22,466 bases of DNA, taken from positions 1 to 22,466 of the forward strand of contig JAFADI010000035.1 of NCBI GenBank assembly GCA_023424965.1, given 5' to 3'. Below are positions 1-5,484 of the stretch, piece by piece. Numbering within the stretch: the stretch's first letter is position 1; each line of letters opens with the position of its first letter. The DNA comes from Bacillota bacterium (GTDB taxonomy: Bacteria > Bacillota > Clostridia > Acetivibrionales > JAFADI01). The notes below the pieces were generated by a model. That model worked only from the letters and a program-made list of their open reading frames with translations. It made no database searches and was not told where the DNA came from. The position numbers were made by a program, and so were the translations under genes.

Positions 1-343
1 TGATGAAGTCAATGCCTTCCAGAACCATGTCGGTGATCCGGGGATCGCTGGTTTCGGCGGGCTTTTCCTCCCGGAGGAAGTAGAACAGGTCTTCCATGGC
101 GTGGGACAGGGAAGAAATGTTTTCGAAAAGCATCATGGCAGAAGCGCCCTTGATGGTGTGCATGACCCTGAAAATTTCATGGATGGCGGCCTCGGTATAG
201 GCGCCGGATTTTTCTATACTGATGATGGATTGCTCCAGTTGTTCGATGAGCTGTGTGGTCTCAAAAATGAACATGTCAAGCATGGGTTCCTGGGTAAAAT
301 CTCTCAATGGTCCATTCGCCCCTTTCATTTTGTCAGCAGACAT
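1..343 (-). CDS. cheA: CheA-type chemotaxis histidine kinase, N-terminal part (runs off the left edge)
   Basis: Only the first 114 codons are present. They encode an Hpt domain, the phosphotransfer module that receives phosphate from the CheA kinase domain and passes it to CheY/CheB. The stretch VMHTIKGASAMM carries the phospho-accepting histidine in the H-x-I-K-G-x-S context typical of CheA, and it is followed by a helix with HAMEDLF as in CheA P1 domains. The ATG at 343 is the first in-frame start after a stop. A promoter-like pair lies so close upstream that translation might instead begin at the ATG at 283 (residue 21, AGGA just before it), which still leaves the whole Hpt core. A different Hpt-containing hybrid kinase cannot be excluded because the catalytic part is outside the window. 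Confidence 0.82.
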   Translation of the reverse strand, partial: MSADKMKGANGPLRDFTQEPMLDMFIFETTQLIEQLEQSIISIEKSGAYTEAAIHEIFRVMHTIKGASAMMLFENISSLSHAMEDLFYFLREEKPAETSDPRITDMVLEGIDFI

Positions 344-348
344 ATACT

Positions 349-376
349 TTTATAGCATTTTATATAAATGTAACAA
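349..376 (-). promoter_or_regulatory. Possible sigma-A promoter for the CheA-like gene
   Basis: On the minus strand TTGTTA (376-371) is separated by 16 bases from TATAAA (354-349). The match is fair, but transcription would start at or inside the ATG at 343. Either the message is leaderless or the true start codon lies further downstream. The region is very AT-rich, so a chance match is possible. Confidence 0.35.
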
Positions 377-532
377 TTCAGTTATTATGTTTCATTTTAT
401 ATATCCTGTATATGTCTATATTTACTCGCTTACACAAATTGCAGCCAGTAATCCTGCAGTGATTGATTCAAATTAATATGAAACGTTTTATATGCTATTA
501 AATAAAAAAATACATCATTGAGGATGAGTGCA

Positions 533-1093
533 ATGACCGTTGAACCAATAAGAGATAAAGCCAATATCAAGCAAATTTACTGCTATCTGAATGGAAAAGA
601 CCCTAAATACGGTCTTCTTTTCAAGTTCGGACTGAATACCGGCCTCAGGATCAGCGATATCCTGCCCGTCACCGTTAAAGATATATTTAACGGCGCAGGA
701 GAGTACAAAGACTATCTGACCATAAAAGAAAAGAAAACCGGGAAAGAGAAAAAGATAAAACTGAACAACGCTCTGCGCAAAGCCATTGACACATTTATGA
801 AAGGGCAGAACCTGAGCCTGGAGTCCCACCTTTTTTCAAGCCAGAAAGGCGGAAACATAAAGCGCATACAGGCTTACAGGGTACTGAAAGAGGCTGCGGA
901 CATCTGCGGCGTGGAGAATTTCGGCACCCACAGCCTGCGCAAAACCTGGGGCTACTGGACCTATAAAATGTCAAAATACAACATCGGTTTGATTATGGAT
1001 ACCTTCAATCACAGCTCCCAGAGCATTACCCTGCGGTATATCGGAGTAAACCAGGACCAAAAGGATGAACTCTATTCCCTTGTTCAATTCTAA
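533..1093 (+). CDS. Tyrosine recombinase/integrase family protein, catalytic domain only
   Basis: A 186-residue site-specific recombinase of the phage integrase family, which cuts and rejoins DNA through a 3'-phosphotyrosine. The full catalytic set is visible: Arg39 (TGLRISD), a beta-hairpin Lys near 68 (KKTGK), His133-x-x-Arg136 (HSLRK), His160 (FNHSS) and nucleophile Tyr169 (TLRYIG). The protein starts almost directly at the catalytic fold, so the N-terminal core-binding domain of full-size integrases (usually 300-400 residues) is missing. The ATG at 533 is chosen because GAGG at 520-523 lies 9 bases before it; TTG 518 and ATG 524 have no usable ribosome binding site. No attachment site, phage gene or partner recombinase is visible nearby. 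It could be a stand-alone short integrase, as found in Firmicutes, or a remnant that has kept its catalytic residues. Confidence 0.85.
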   Translation: MTVEPIRDKANIKQIYCYLNGKDPKYGLLFKFGLNTGLRISDILPVTVKDIFNGAGEYKDYLTIKEKKTGKEKKIKLNNALRKAIDTFMKGQNLSLESHLFSSQKGGNIKRIQAYRVLKEAADICGVENFGTHSLRKTWGYWTYKMSKYNIGLIMDTFNHSSQSITLRYIGVNQDQKDELYSLVQF

Positions 1094-1213
1094 AGCGGAA
1101 ATCGATTTATATGGTAGGAGCAGCAGGAAAAACCGATACCGTATAGCTTGCTGCAGATGCGCAAAAATATTGTAGAAAAAAGTAATTTTATGTAGTATAA
1201 TGCTTTAATAGAT

Positions 1214-1246
1214 AATGATACAAATTAACTGAAGTGTATCATTTTT
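1214..1246 (+). terminator. AT-rich hairpin, possible terminator for the recombinase gene
   Basis: AATGATACA (1214-1222) and TGTATCATT (1235-1243) form a perfect 9-bp stem with a 12-base loop, followed by T residues to 1246. It lies about 120 bases after the recombinase stop. The stem is AT-rich, so termination efficiency is uncertain. Confidence 0.45.
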
Positions 1247-1291
1247 CCTCTGCTAGTATGCGCTTTTTTCCGGATTTTATACCCCAGAAGC

Positions 1292-1338
1292 AAAAAAATC
1301 ACGGCCACCCGGCATTCTTCCATGCCCTGACCATGATT
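1292..1338 (-). terminator. Rho-independent terminator of the ANTAR gene
   Basis: Read on the minus strand, an 11-bp lower stem (1328-1338 with 1297-1307, with G-T wobbles) is followed by a small G/GGG internal loop. Above it is a 5-bp upper stem (1322-1326 with 1311-1315) with a six-base loop. A run of T follows at 1296-1292. It sits about 65 bases after the ANTAR stop codon. Confidence 0.75.
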
Positions 1339-1401
1339 TCATCAATCCTACCTTATAGAATTATTTTCTTCCCTTATGTTAAATACAACCCATTCACAGT
1401 C

Positions 1402-1989
1402 CTATTTGCTTCCGCTGATCTCATGGGTAAATATGATGGCCTCGGCAATTGCCTTCATGGTAAGCCGTGTGTCCATGCTCTTTTTGCGCATTTTTTCGTA
1501 AGCCTCTCCCTCACTGATCCCATCCCGCTCGATCAGTATCCATTTGGCCCTTTCCACCACCTTCCTGGTCTCATAATTTTCCGTCATTTCCTTAAGCTTT
1601 TTATCAAGTTCAAAAACTCTCCTGAAATTTATCATTGCCAGCTCAACGGTATGTATCAGAATTTCCCTGTTCAACGGTTTCTGGCAGAAATAAAGCACCC
1701 TGGATTTTTCAAGCAAACTCGCCACGTCCATGTCCCTGTAATCGCCGATGGCAATACAGGTGCAAAGCATCTCATCGTCAATGGTTTCAAGGGTATTCCT
1801 CAATTCCCTTGTCTGCAATGCCATATCCACCACAACAAAATCAGGACTGTAACTGCGTATCATTCTCAAAAGAGAAGCTGAGTCATTACAATTCCCAAGA
1901 AATATAAAGCCGTTAGGGTTCAGAATATTACGGACTGCTATTTGCAGCGAATTTTCAGCAGCTGCTACAACATATTTCTCGCCGGCCAT
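1402..1989 (-). CDS. ANTAR-domain response regulator (RNA-binding antiterminator), probably for nitrogen genes
   Basis: A 195-residue protein with a receiver-like domain (about 1-120), a coiled linker (about 121-137) and an ANTAR domain (about 138-188, YETRKVVERAKWILIERDG). ANTAR proteins such as NasR, AmiR and EutV bind paired hairpins in leader RNAs and prevent transcription termination. Asp55 (VVVDMAL) and Lys104 (CQKPLN) match the phosphorylation site and conserved lysine of receivers. The usual acidic pair after strand 1 is degenerate (VVAAAEN), so ordinary phosphorylation is doubtful and no sensor kinase is adjacent. The gene diverges from amt-glnK, and clostridial ANTAR regulators are often linked to such nitrogen genes. 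Its own ribosome binding site is AAAGG just upstream of the ATG at 1989. Target and signal are inferred, not shown. Confidence 0.88.
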   Translation of the reverse strand: MAGEKYVVAAAENSLQIAVRNILNPNGFIFLGNCNDSASLLRMIRSYSPDFVVVDMALQTRELRNTLETIDDEMLCTCIAIGDYRDMDVASLLEKSRVLYFCQKPLNREILIHTVELAMINFRRVFELDKKLKEMTENYETRKVVERAKWILIERDGISEGEAYEKMRKKSMDTRLTMKAIAEAIIFTHEISGSK

Positions 1990-2434
1990 CAGATAACCGC
2001 CTTTCGTTTATAATCACACAAATTAATTTAATCGTACTACGCGATCATACTTATTATTACATAGTCTACCGAAAAAATGTGAAAAGCCCCCCACCGGGAA
2101 ATATCCCTCCACCAGTGAAAAGCTTCGTCGCTCCGTTTGGCTATTCCATAAAACTCAAATACATCACATATAATATATCAAAAAAACAAGCCAACTAAAA
2201 GTATATAATTAATTTAATTTGACATTTGATGACGGTCACAACAGGAATTCACACATCCCAAACTTGAGTATATATTAGCACAGGTCTGCGGGTTATGCAA
2301 GTTCCGTTTTTTTGGCCTTCATATTCTGACGTTTTTTTGTGTCCAGTCCGTATAATCCTTCTCAAATATGCCAGCGATTGTGTTGTAAAGCATCAATTTT
2401 CATAAATTATTTTTGGTTTTTACCAATTAATATG
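1990..2434. other. Intergenic region upstream of the amt promoter, with a small direct repeat
   Basis: This AT-rich stretch lies between the divergent ANTAR gene and the amt promoter. The one unusual block is GTGAAAAGC at 2079-2087 repeated at 2115-2123. Between the copies is a C-rich segment with CCACC on both sides of a short GGGA/TCCC hairpin. I see no gene here and do not recognise the block. Confidence 0.4.
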
Positions 2435-2463
2435 TTGCAATACAAAGTAACTCATGCTATAAT
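2435..2463 (+). promoter_or_regulatory. Sigma-A promoter of amt-glnK
   Basis: TTGCAA (2435-2440), 17-base spacer, TATAAT (2458-2463). The -10 is a perfect consensus. Predicted transcription start is near 2470, which gives a leader of about 230 bases before the amt start codon. Confidence 0.8.
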
Positions 2464-2485
2464 TCAGACAATGGTGAAAATAAGT

Positions 2486-2533
2486 AAAGGCGCTTATCAA
2501 GAGACTATATTCTCTCGATATGCGCTTTTTTTT
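2486..2533 (+). terminator. Strong terminator hairpin at the very start of the amt leader (attenuator candidate)
   Basis: A long imperfect stem pairs 2486-2504 with 2511-2528 around a six-base loop (CTATAT), with two mismatches, and runs straight into eight T residues (2526-2533). It lies within about 20-60 bases of the predicted transcription start. The default transcript would therefore be a roughly 60-nt RNA unless termination is relieved. This is what an antitermination target needs, and an ANTAR protein gene sits next door. Confidence 0.72.
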
Positions 2534-2547
2534 GTTTACACCCACGC

Positions 2548-2610
2548 ATCCCACTGTAGGGATCCCGTGCCGGAGCTCCAGCGCATCTTAAATTATCAAA
2601 GTCGATAATT
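2548..2610 (+). promoter_or_regulatory. Two hexaloop hairpins in the amt leader, possible ANTAR-protein target
   Basis: Hairpin 1: ATCCC/GGGAT (2548-2552 with 2559-2563), loop ACTGTA. Hairpin 2: AATTATC/GATAATT (2591-2597 with 2604-2610), loop AAAGTC. Both loops have six bases with A at position 1 and G at position 4, the signature reported for EutV-type ANTAR RNA targets. The 27-base linker and the position downstream of the strong terminator do not fit the usual layout. The only candidate terminator overlapping hairpin 2 is weak: 2605-2610 pairing with 2675-2680, before a T run. Confidence 0.4.
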
Positions 2611-2701
2611 CCATAATTCAATGTTTGAATGTACGGGAAAAATTCTCTGTACAAAGCTCGTCAATTTTTACTTTAATTATTTTTTATGGAGGAATCGAAT
2701 T

Positions 2702-4042
2702 ATGAACAAAAAGTTGTTAACAGTACTTTTTAGTTTACTTACGGTCATTTGCCTGCCGCTTGCGGCATTTGCAGAAGAAGCCGCTCCTGCGGTGGATACA
2801 GGGGATACAGCCTTCATATTTGTATCTACCTGTCTCGTTTTCCTTATGACCCCCGCCCTTGCACTGTTTTATGGCGGCATGGTAAGGAAAAAGAACGTTT
2901 TGAACACGATGATGAACTCTTTCATAATCATAGCTCTCGTTTCCATTCAATGGGTCCTTGTAGGCTACAGCCTGGCTTTTGGGTCCGACCATGGAAGCAT
3001 CATAGGTTCCCTTGACTGGCTTGGCTTCAAAGGCGTGGGAGGAGATCCCAATCCCGACTATGCGGCTACAATACCGCACGCAGCCTTTGGAATGTTCCAG
3101 CTCACCTTCGCAGTAATCACCGCAGCACTGATCACAGGTGCATTTGCAGAAAGAATGCGCTTCCCCGCCTTTATTGCCTTCACCCTCCTGTGGACCACGC
3201 TTGTATATGATCCCCTGGCACACTGGGTATGGGGTGTGGGCGGCTGGATCAGGAATCTCGGCGCTCTGGACTTCGCAGGCGGTACCGTTGTCCATATCAG
3301 TTCCGGTGTGGCGGGCCTTGTTGCGGCCCTGGTCATTGGGAAAAGAAAGGGTTACAAGACTACACCCATGGTACCCCACAACATTCCTTTCGTGGTCACG
3401 GGTGCAGCCCTGCTCTGGTTCGGATGGTTCGGCTTCAACCCCGGCAGTGCGCTGTCGGCTGGAGGACTGGCATGGAGCGCTTTTGTGGCAACCAACACTG
3501 CAGCGGCGGCGGCGGCTCTTTCCTGGGTAATCGTTGAGTGGATACACCATGGAAAACCTACGATCCTTGGAATTGCAACAGGAGCCGTTGTAGGTCTGGT
3601 GGCCATCACCCCGGCGGCAGGTTTTGTCGATCCCCTCTCCTCCATTATCATCGGTCTGGTGGTAAGCCCTCTGTGCTACTTCGGCATCAGCGTGGTCAAA
3701 GCAAAGCTGGGCTACGACGATTCACTGGACGCTTTCGGCTGCCACGGCATCGGCGGTATCTGGGGAGCTCTTGCAACGGGACTTTTTGCATCCAAGGGAG
3801 TCAACCCGGCAGGAGCGGACGGCTTGTTCTTCGGGAATCCCGCACAGCTTGGAATCCAGGCTGTAAGTATAATCGCGACCGTAATACTCTCCGGTGTTGT
3901 GAGCTTCATCATCCTCAAGGTCATCAGCCTGTTTACCAAGCTCCGTGTCGATGAAAAAGAAGAGGAAGAAGGTCTTGACACTACACAGCACGGTGAAGAT
4001 GCATATCCCGCCTTCACTGCGGATGAGGGAATAAGCCTGTAA
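2702..4042 (+). CDS. amt: Ammonium channel/transporter of the Amt family
   Basis: A 446-residue integral membrane protein that lets ammonium/ammonia enter the cell as a trimer. An N-terminal signal peptide (cleavage likely after AFA near residue 24) is followed by about eleven hydrophobic segments. Visible hallmarks are Asp190 in ALDFAGGTVVHISSG, the pore histidines His198 and His348 (GCHGIGG) with the same spacing as E. coli His168 and His318, and Phe245 in WFGFNPGSA. The cytoplasmic tail ends with an acidic stretch and HGEDAYPAF, a pattern common in Amt tails that contact PII. The start is fixed by GGAGGA (2688-2693) 8 bases before the ATG; a longer upstream open frame lacks such a site. 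glnK follows 113 bases downstream, so the channel and its PII regulator form the classical pair. Confidence 0.97.
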   Translation: MNKKLLTVLFSLLTVICLPLAAFAEEAAPAVDTGDTAFIFVSTCLVFLMTPALALFYGGMVRKKNVLNTMMNSFIIIALVSIQWVLVGYSLAFGSDHGSIIGSLDWLGFKGVGGDPNPDYAATIPHAAFGMFQLTFAVITAALITGAFAERMRFPAFIAFTLLWTTLVYDPLAHWVWGVGGWIRNLGALDFAGGTVVHISSGVAGLVAALVIGKRKGYKTTPMVPHNIPFVVTGAALLWFGWFGFNPGSALSAGGLAWSAFVATNTAAAAAALSWVIVEWIHHGKPTILGIATGAVVGLVAITPAAGFVDPLSSIIIGLVVSPLCYFGISVVKAKLGYDDSLDAFGCHGIGGIWGALATGLFASKGVNPAGADGLFFGNPAQLGIQAVSIIATVILSGVVSFIILKVISLFTKLRVDEKEEEEGLDTTQHGEDAYPAFTADEGISL

Positions 4043-4155
4043 TCCGGTACAGCCCGGAACAGGCATGTAAAACCGTTATTGTATAAGGTATGGCTTTATA
4101 ATATGATAGTGTTATACTTTTAAAGTACTTGCAAATATTTGAAGGGGTGAATAGA

Positions 4156-4494
4156 ATGAAAAAAATTGAGGCAATTATCCGTCCAGGTAAGCTGGAAGAA
4201 ATAAAAGAGGCCCTCAACAAGTTCAATATCCATGGTTTGACCATAAGCCAGGTTATGGGCTGCGGACTCCAGAAGGGAAGAAAAGAATATTACAGGGGCA
4301 CGGAAGTTACTTTGAACCTTCTCCCTAAAATAAAAGTTGAAATAATTACAAAGGACCAGCATGTTGAAGAAATCATCAGGCTGATTTCCGGTGAAGCCAA
4401 AACCGGTGAAGTCGGAGACGGTAAAATATTCATTTACAACATTGAAGATGCAGTAAAGATCAGAACAGGTGAAAGAGGCGAAAGCGCGATCTAG
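4156..4494 (+). CDS. glnK: PII nitrogen signal-transduction protein (GlnK/GlnB family)
   Basis: A 112-residue trimeric signal protein that reads ATP/ADP and 2-oxoglutarate and binds Amt to block uptake when nitrogen is plentiful. The family pattern is intact: IEAIIRPGKL at the N-terminus, a T-loop around 37-55 (QKGRKEYYRGTEV), the B-loop TGEVGDGKIFIY and C-terminal IRTGE. Residue 51, the tyrosine uridylylated in E. coli GlnK/GlnB, is Val here, while Tyr46 is kept. Regulation by uridylylation at that site is therefore impossible, and control is probably by ligand binding alone. The start at 4156 is chosen because of AAGGGGTG a few bases before it. It lies downstream of amt on the same strand and ends before a strong terminator. 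Confidence 0.96.
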   Translation: MKKIEAIIRPGKLEEIKEALNKFNIHGLTISQVMGCGLQKGRKEYYRGTEVTLNLLPKIKVEIITKDQHVEEIIRLISGEAKTGEVGDGKIFIYNIEDAVKIRTGERGESAI

Positions 4495-4512
4495 TGTACC
4501 ACTATTAATATA

Positions 4513-4548
4513 GGCCGTATCATAGGAATATGATACGGCCTGTTTTTT
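4513..4548 (+). terminator. Rho-independent terminator after amt-glnK
   Basis: A perfect 12-bp stem GGCCGTATCATA (4513-4524) / TATGATACGGCC (4529-4540) with a GGAA loop is followed by TGTTTTTT. It sits 18 bases after the glnK stop. It also lies just beyond the 3' end of the convergent gene at 4559, but on the minus strand it lacks a clear T run. Confidence 0.92.
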
Positions 4549-4558
4549 CTTTCAGCTT

Positions 4559-4987
4559 CTAATATGGGTAAGGATACGGGTAATAAGGTCTTCTTCTCCC
4601 GATTAATTCCCTCAGCAGGAGTACGCCTATAAGATCCCTCAAAAAAGGTCTTCTGCCATACCCCCCATATCCTCCGAATCCACCGTGTCCTCCTCCGAAA
4701 AATACCGGCTGCCTGGTGTTCTCCATGTTGCCTTCGATATTTCCTATTTCCTTCACCGTTTCATCGTATATGTTGTCAGTCAGCCTCTCCACGGCATCCC
4801 TTGAAGGATAGGGATACATTCCGTAAGCCGTCGGCGTGTCCATCATCTCACATGCACTTACTATCTTCGGGTAAACCCTGTGATATATCTCCGGATACAT
4901 GTTCTCCAGCTCTTCCGTGGGCTGATAGGCCACCGGAGAATGGCAGAAGCCATGTCCTTTCATCTGCATATGCGGCATATTGTTCAT
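4559..4987 (-). CDS. Small Gly/Tyr/Pro-rich protein, spore-coat-like, function unknown
   Basis: A 142-residue protein I do not recognise as a named family. The N-terminus is Met/His-rich (MNNMPHMQMKGHGFCHSP). The middle (about 25-90) is an ordinary, probably helical segment with MYPEIYHRVYPKIVSACEMM. A Gly-rich linker follows (FFGGGHGGFGGYGGYG), then a short hydrophobic helix (LIGVLLLRELIG) and an Arg/Pro/Tyr tail ending in PYPYPY. Such low-complexity Gly/Tyr tails are common in Firmicutes spore coat or cell-surface proteins, so coat-associated is an inference only. The ATG at 4987 is chosen for the AAGGGGGG site upstream; a longer frame to 5053 lacks one. The promoter region has a possible late-sporulation -10 (see 5020-5047). 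Confidence 0.72.
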   Translation of the reverse strand: MNNMPHMQMKGHGFCHSPVAYQPTEELENMYPEIYHRVYPKIVSACEMMDTPTAYGMYPYPSRDAVERLTDNIYDETVKEIGNIEGNMENTRQPVFFGGGHGGFGGYGGYGRRPFLRDLIGVLLLRELIGRRRPYYPYPYPY

Positions 4988-5019
4988 TAAAATCCCCCCT
5001 TGACTCTGAGCCTTAATAA

Positions 5020-5047
5020 CATTATATGAATTCCGCCGGCCACAAGT
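5020..5047 (-). promoter_or_regulatory. Possible sporulation-type (sigma-K-like) promoter of the coat-like gene
   Basis: On the minus strand CATATAATG (5028-5020) resembles the -10 of mother-cell sigma factors (CATAnnnTA for sigma-K, one mismatch). An AC pair at 5047-5046 lies 17 bases upstream. A sigma-A promoter with correct spacing is not visible here. The motif is short, so confidence is low. Confidence 0.3.
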
Positions 5048-5202
5048 TACCATTAATTAATTTTATGTTTACTTAAGGACCTTAAGGCTCATCCATGTCG
5101 CCAGTCGTCTCCGAAAGCACCACATATGGATTATGTCACTCTTATCAACTACAATATATGGGAATAAAATTCATTTTTCCTGCAGTTTTTTTCAGGATTT
5201 TA

Positions 5203-5231
5203 TTGACATCAGTCCCCACTTTCTATAAAAT
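5203..5231 (+). promoter_or_regulatory. Sigma-A-like promoter of the Spo0E-like gene
   Basis: TTGACA (5203-5208), a perfect -35, is followed after 17 bases by TAAAAT (5226-5231). The predicted start near 5238 gives a leader of about 90 bases before the Spo0E-like gene at 5331. Confidence 0.55.
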
Positions 5232-5330
5232 AACATTAATCGATCATTTTATAGATAATTTACCACATTTTGTTACATTATAGCATTCCGTGTATTATTT
5301 TGTTTTTTGATTACTGGGGGGTTGTTTGAA

Positions 5331-5480
5331 TTGAATAATTTAGAGTACTTAAGACAAAAGCTGTACAGCGAAATTGAAAAAGGAAATATCGAGAATATCC
5401 TGAGTATAAGCAAAGAATTGGATGAGCTTATATTGTATTATATAAGGTCATCCAAAAATCTAGACAAGCAAACCGCATAA
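5331..5480 (+). CDS. Spo0E-family aspartyl-phosphate phosphatase-like protein (49 residues)
   Basis: A very small helical-hairpin protein: helix 1 about residues 2-16, turn, helix 2 about 20-40. It contains the family signature SKELDELILYY (residues 28-38), equivalent to the SQELDxLI motif of Spo0E, YisI and YnzD. These dephosphorylate Spo0A~P and so restrain entry into sporulation. It starts with TTG at 5331, supported by GGGGGG (5316-5321) 9 bases upstream; an in-frame TTG at 5322 is too close to that site. It ends only 4 bases from the stop of the convergent HAD gene, with no terminator between. The assignment rests on a short motif but a good one. Which response regulator it acts on is unknown. 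Confidence 0.8.
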   Translation: MNNLEYLRQKLYSEIEKGNIENILSISKELDELILYYIRSSKNLDKQTA

Positions 5481-5484
5481 AATT

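Larger units (their letters stand above)
1094..1401. other. Intergenic region between convergent genes
   Basis: This 308-base stretch between the recombinase and the ANTAR gene holds two hairpins, annotated separately. Nothing in it looks like a gene. The open frames that cross it have no ribosome binding site and are shadows of the ANTAR gene. Confidence 0.6.
4988..5330. other. Divergent intergenic region between the coat-like gene and the Spo0E-like gene
   Basis: This 343-base AT-rich region carries promoter candidates on both strands, annotated separately. It also has a 9-base inverted repeat, GAGCCTTAA at 5008-5016 and TTAAGGCTC at 5082-5090. The second arm sits beside a tandem CTTAAGGA/CCTTAAGGC block (5072-5089). 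A 62-residue open frame at 5095-5283 has no ribosome binding site and is not called as a gene. Confidence 0.45.

Noticed and set aside
2079..2150. A c-di-GMP (GEMM) riboswitch on the minus strand, suggested by GCCAAACGGAG and GACGAAGC
   Set aside because: The characteristic stem order and the second conserved half are missing.
2735..3550. 271-codon open frame on the minus strand inside amt
   Set aside because: It is a shadow of the amt coding frame, with low-complexity composition, no family motif and no ribosome binding site.
4079..4102. Promoter between amt and glnK (TTGTAT with TATAAT)
   Set aside because: The spacing is only 12 bases, and no better pair exists in the 113-base gap. glnK is more likely transcribed with amt.
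5095..5283. 62-residue plus-strand frame upstream of the Spo0E-like gene
   Set aside because: No ribosome binding site, no motif, and it overlaps the promoter of the Spo0E-like gene.
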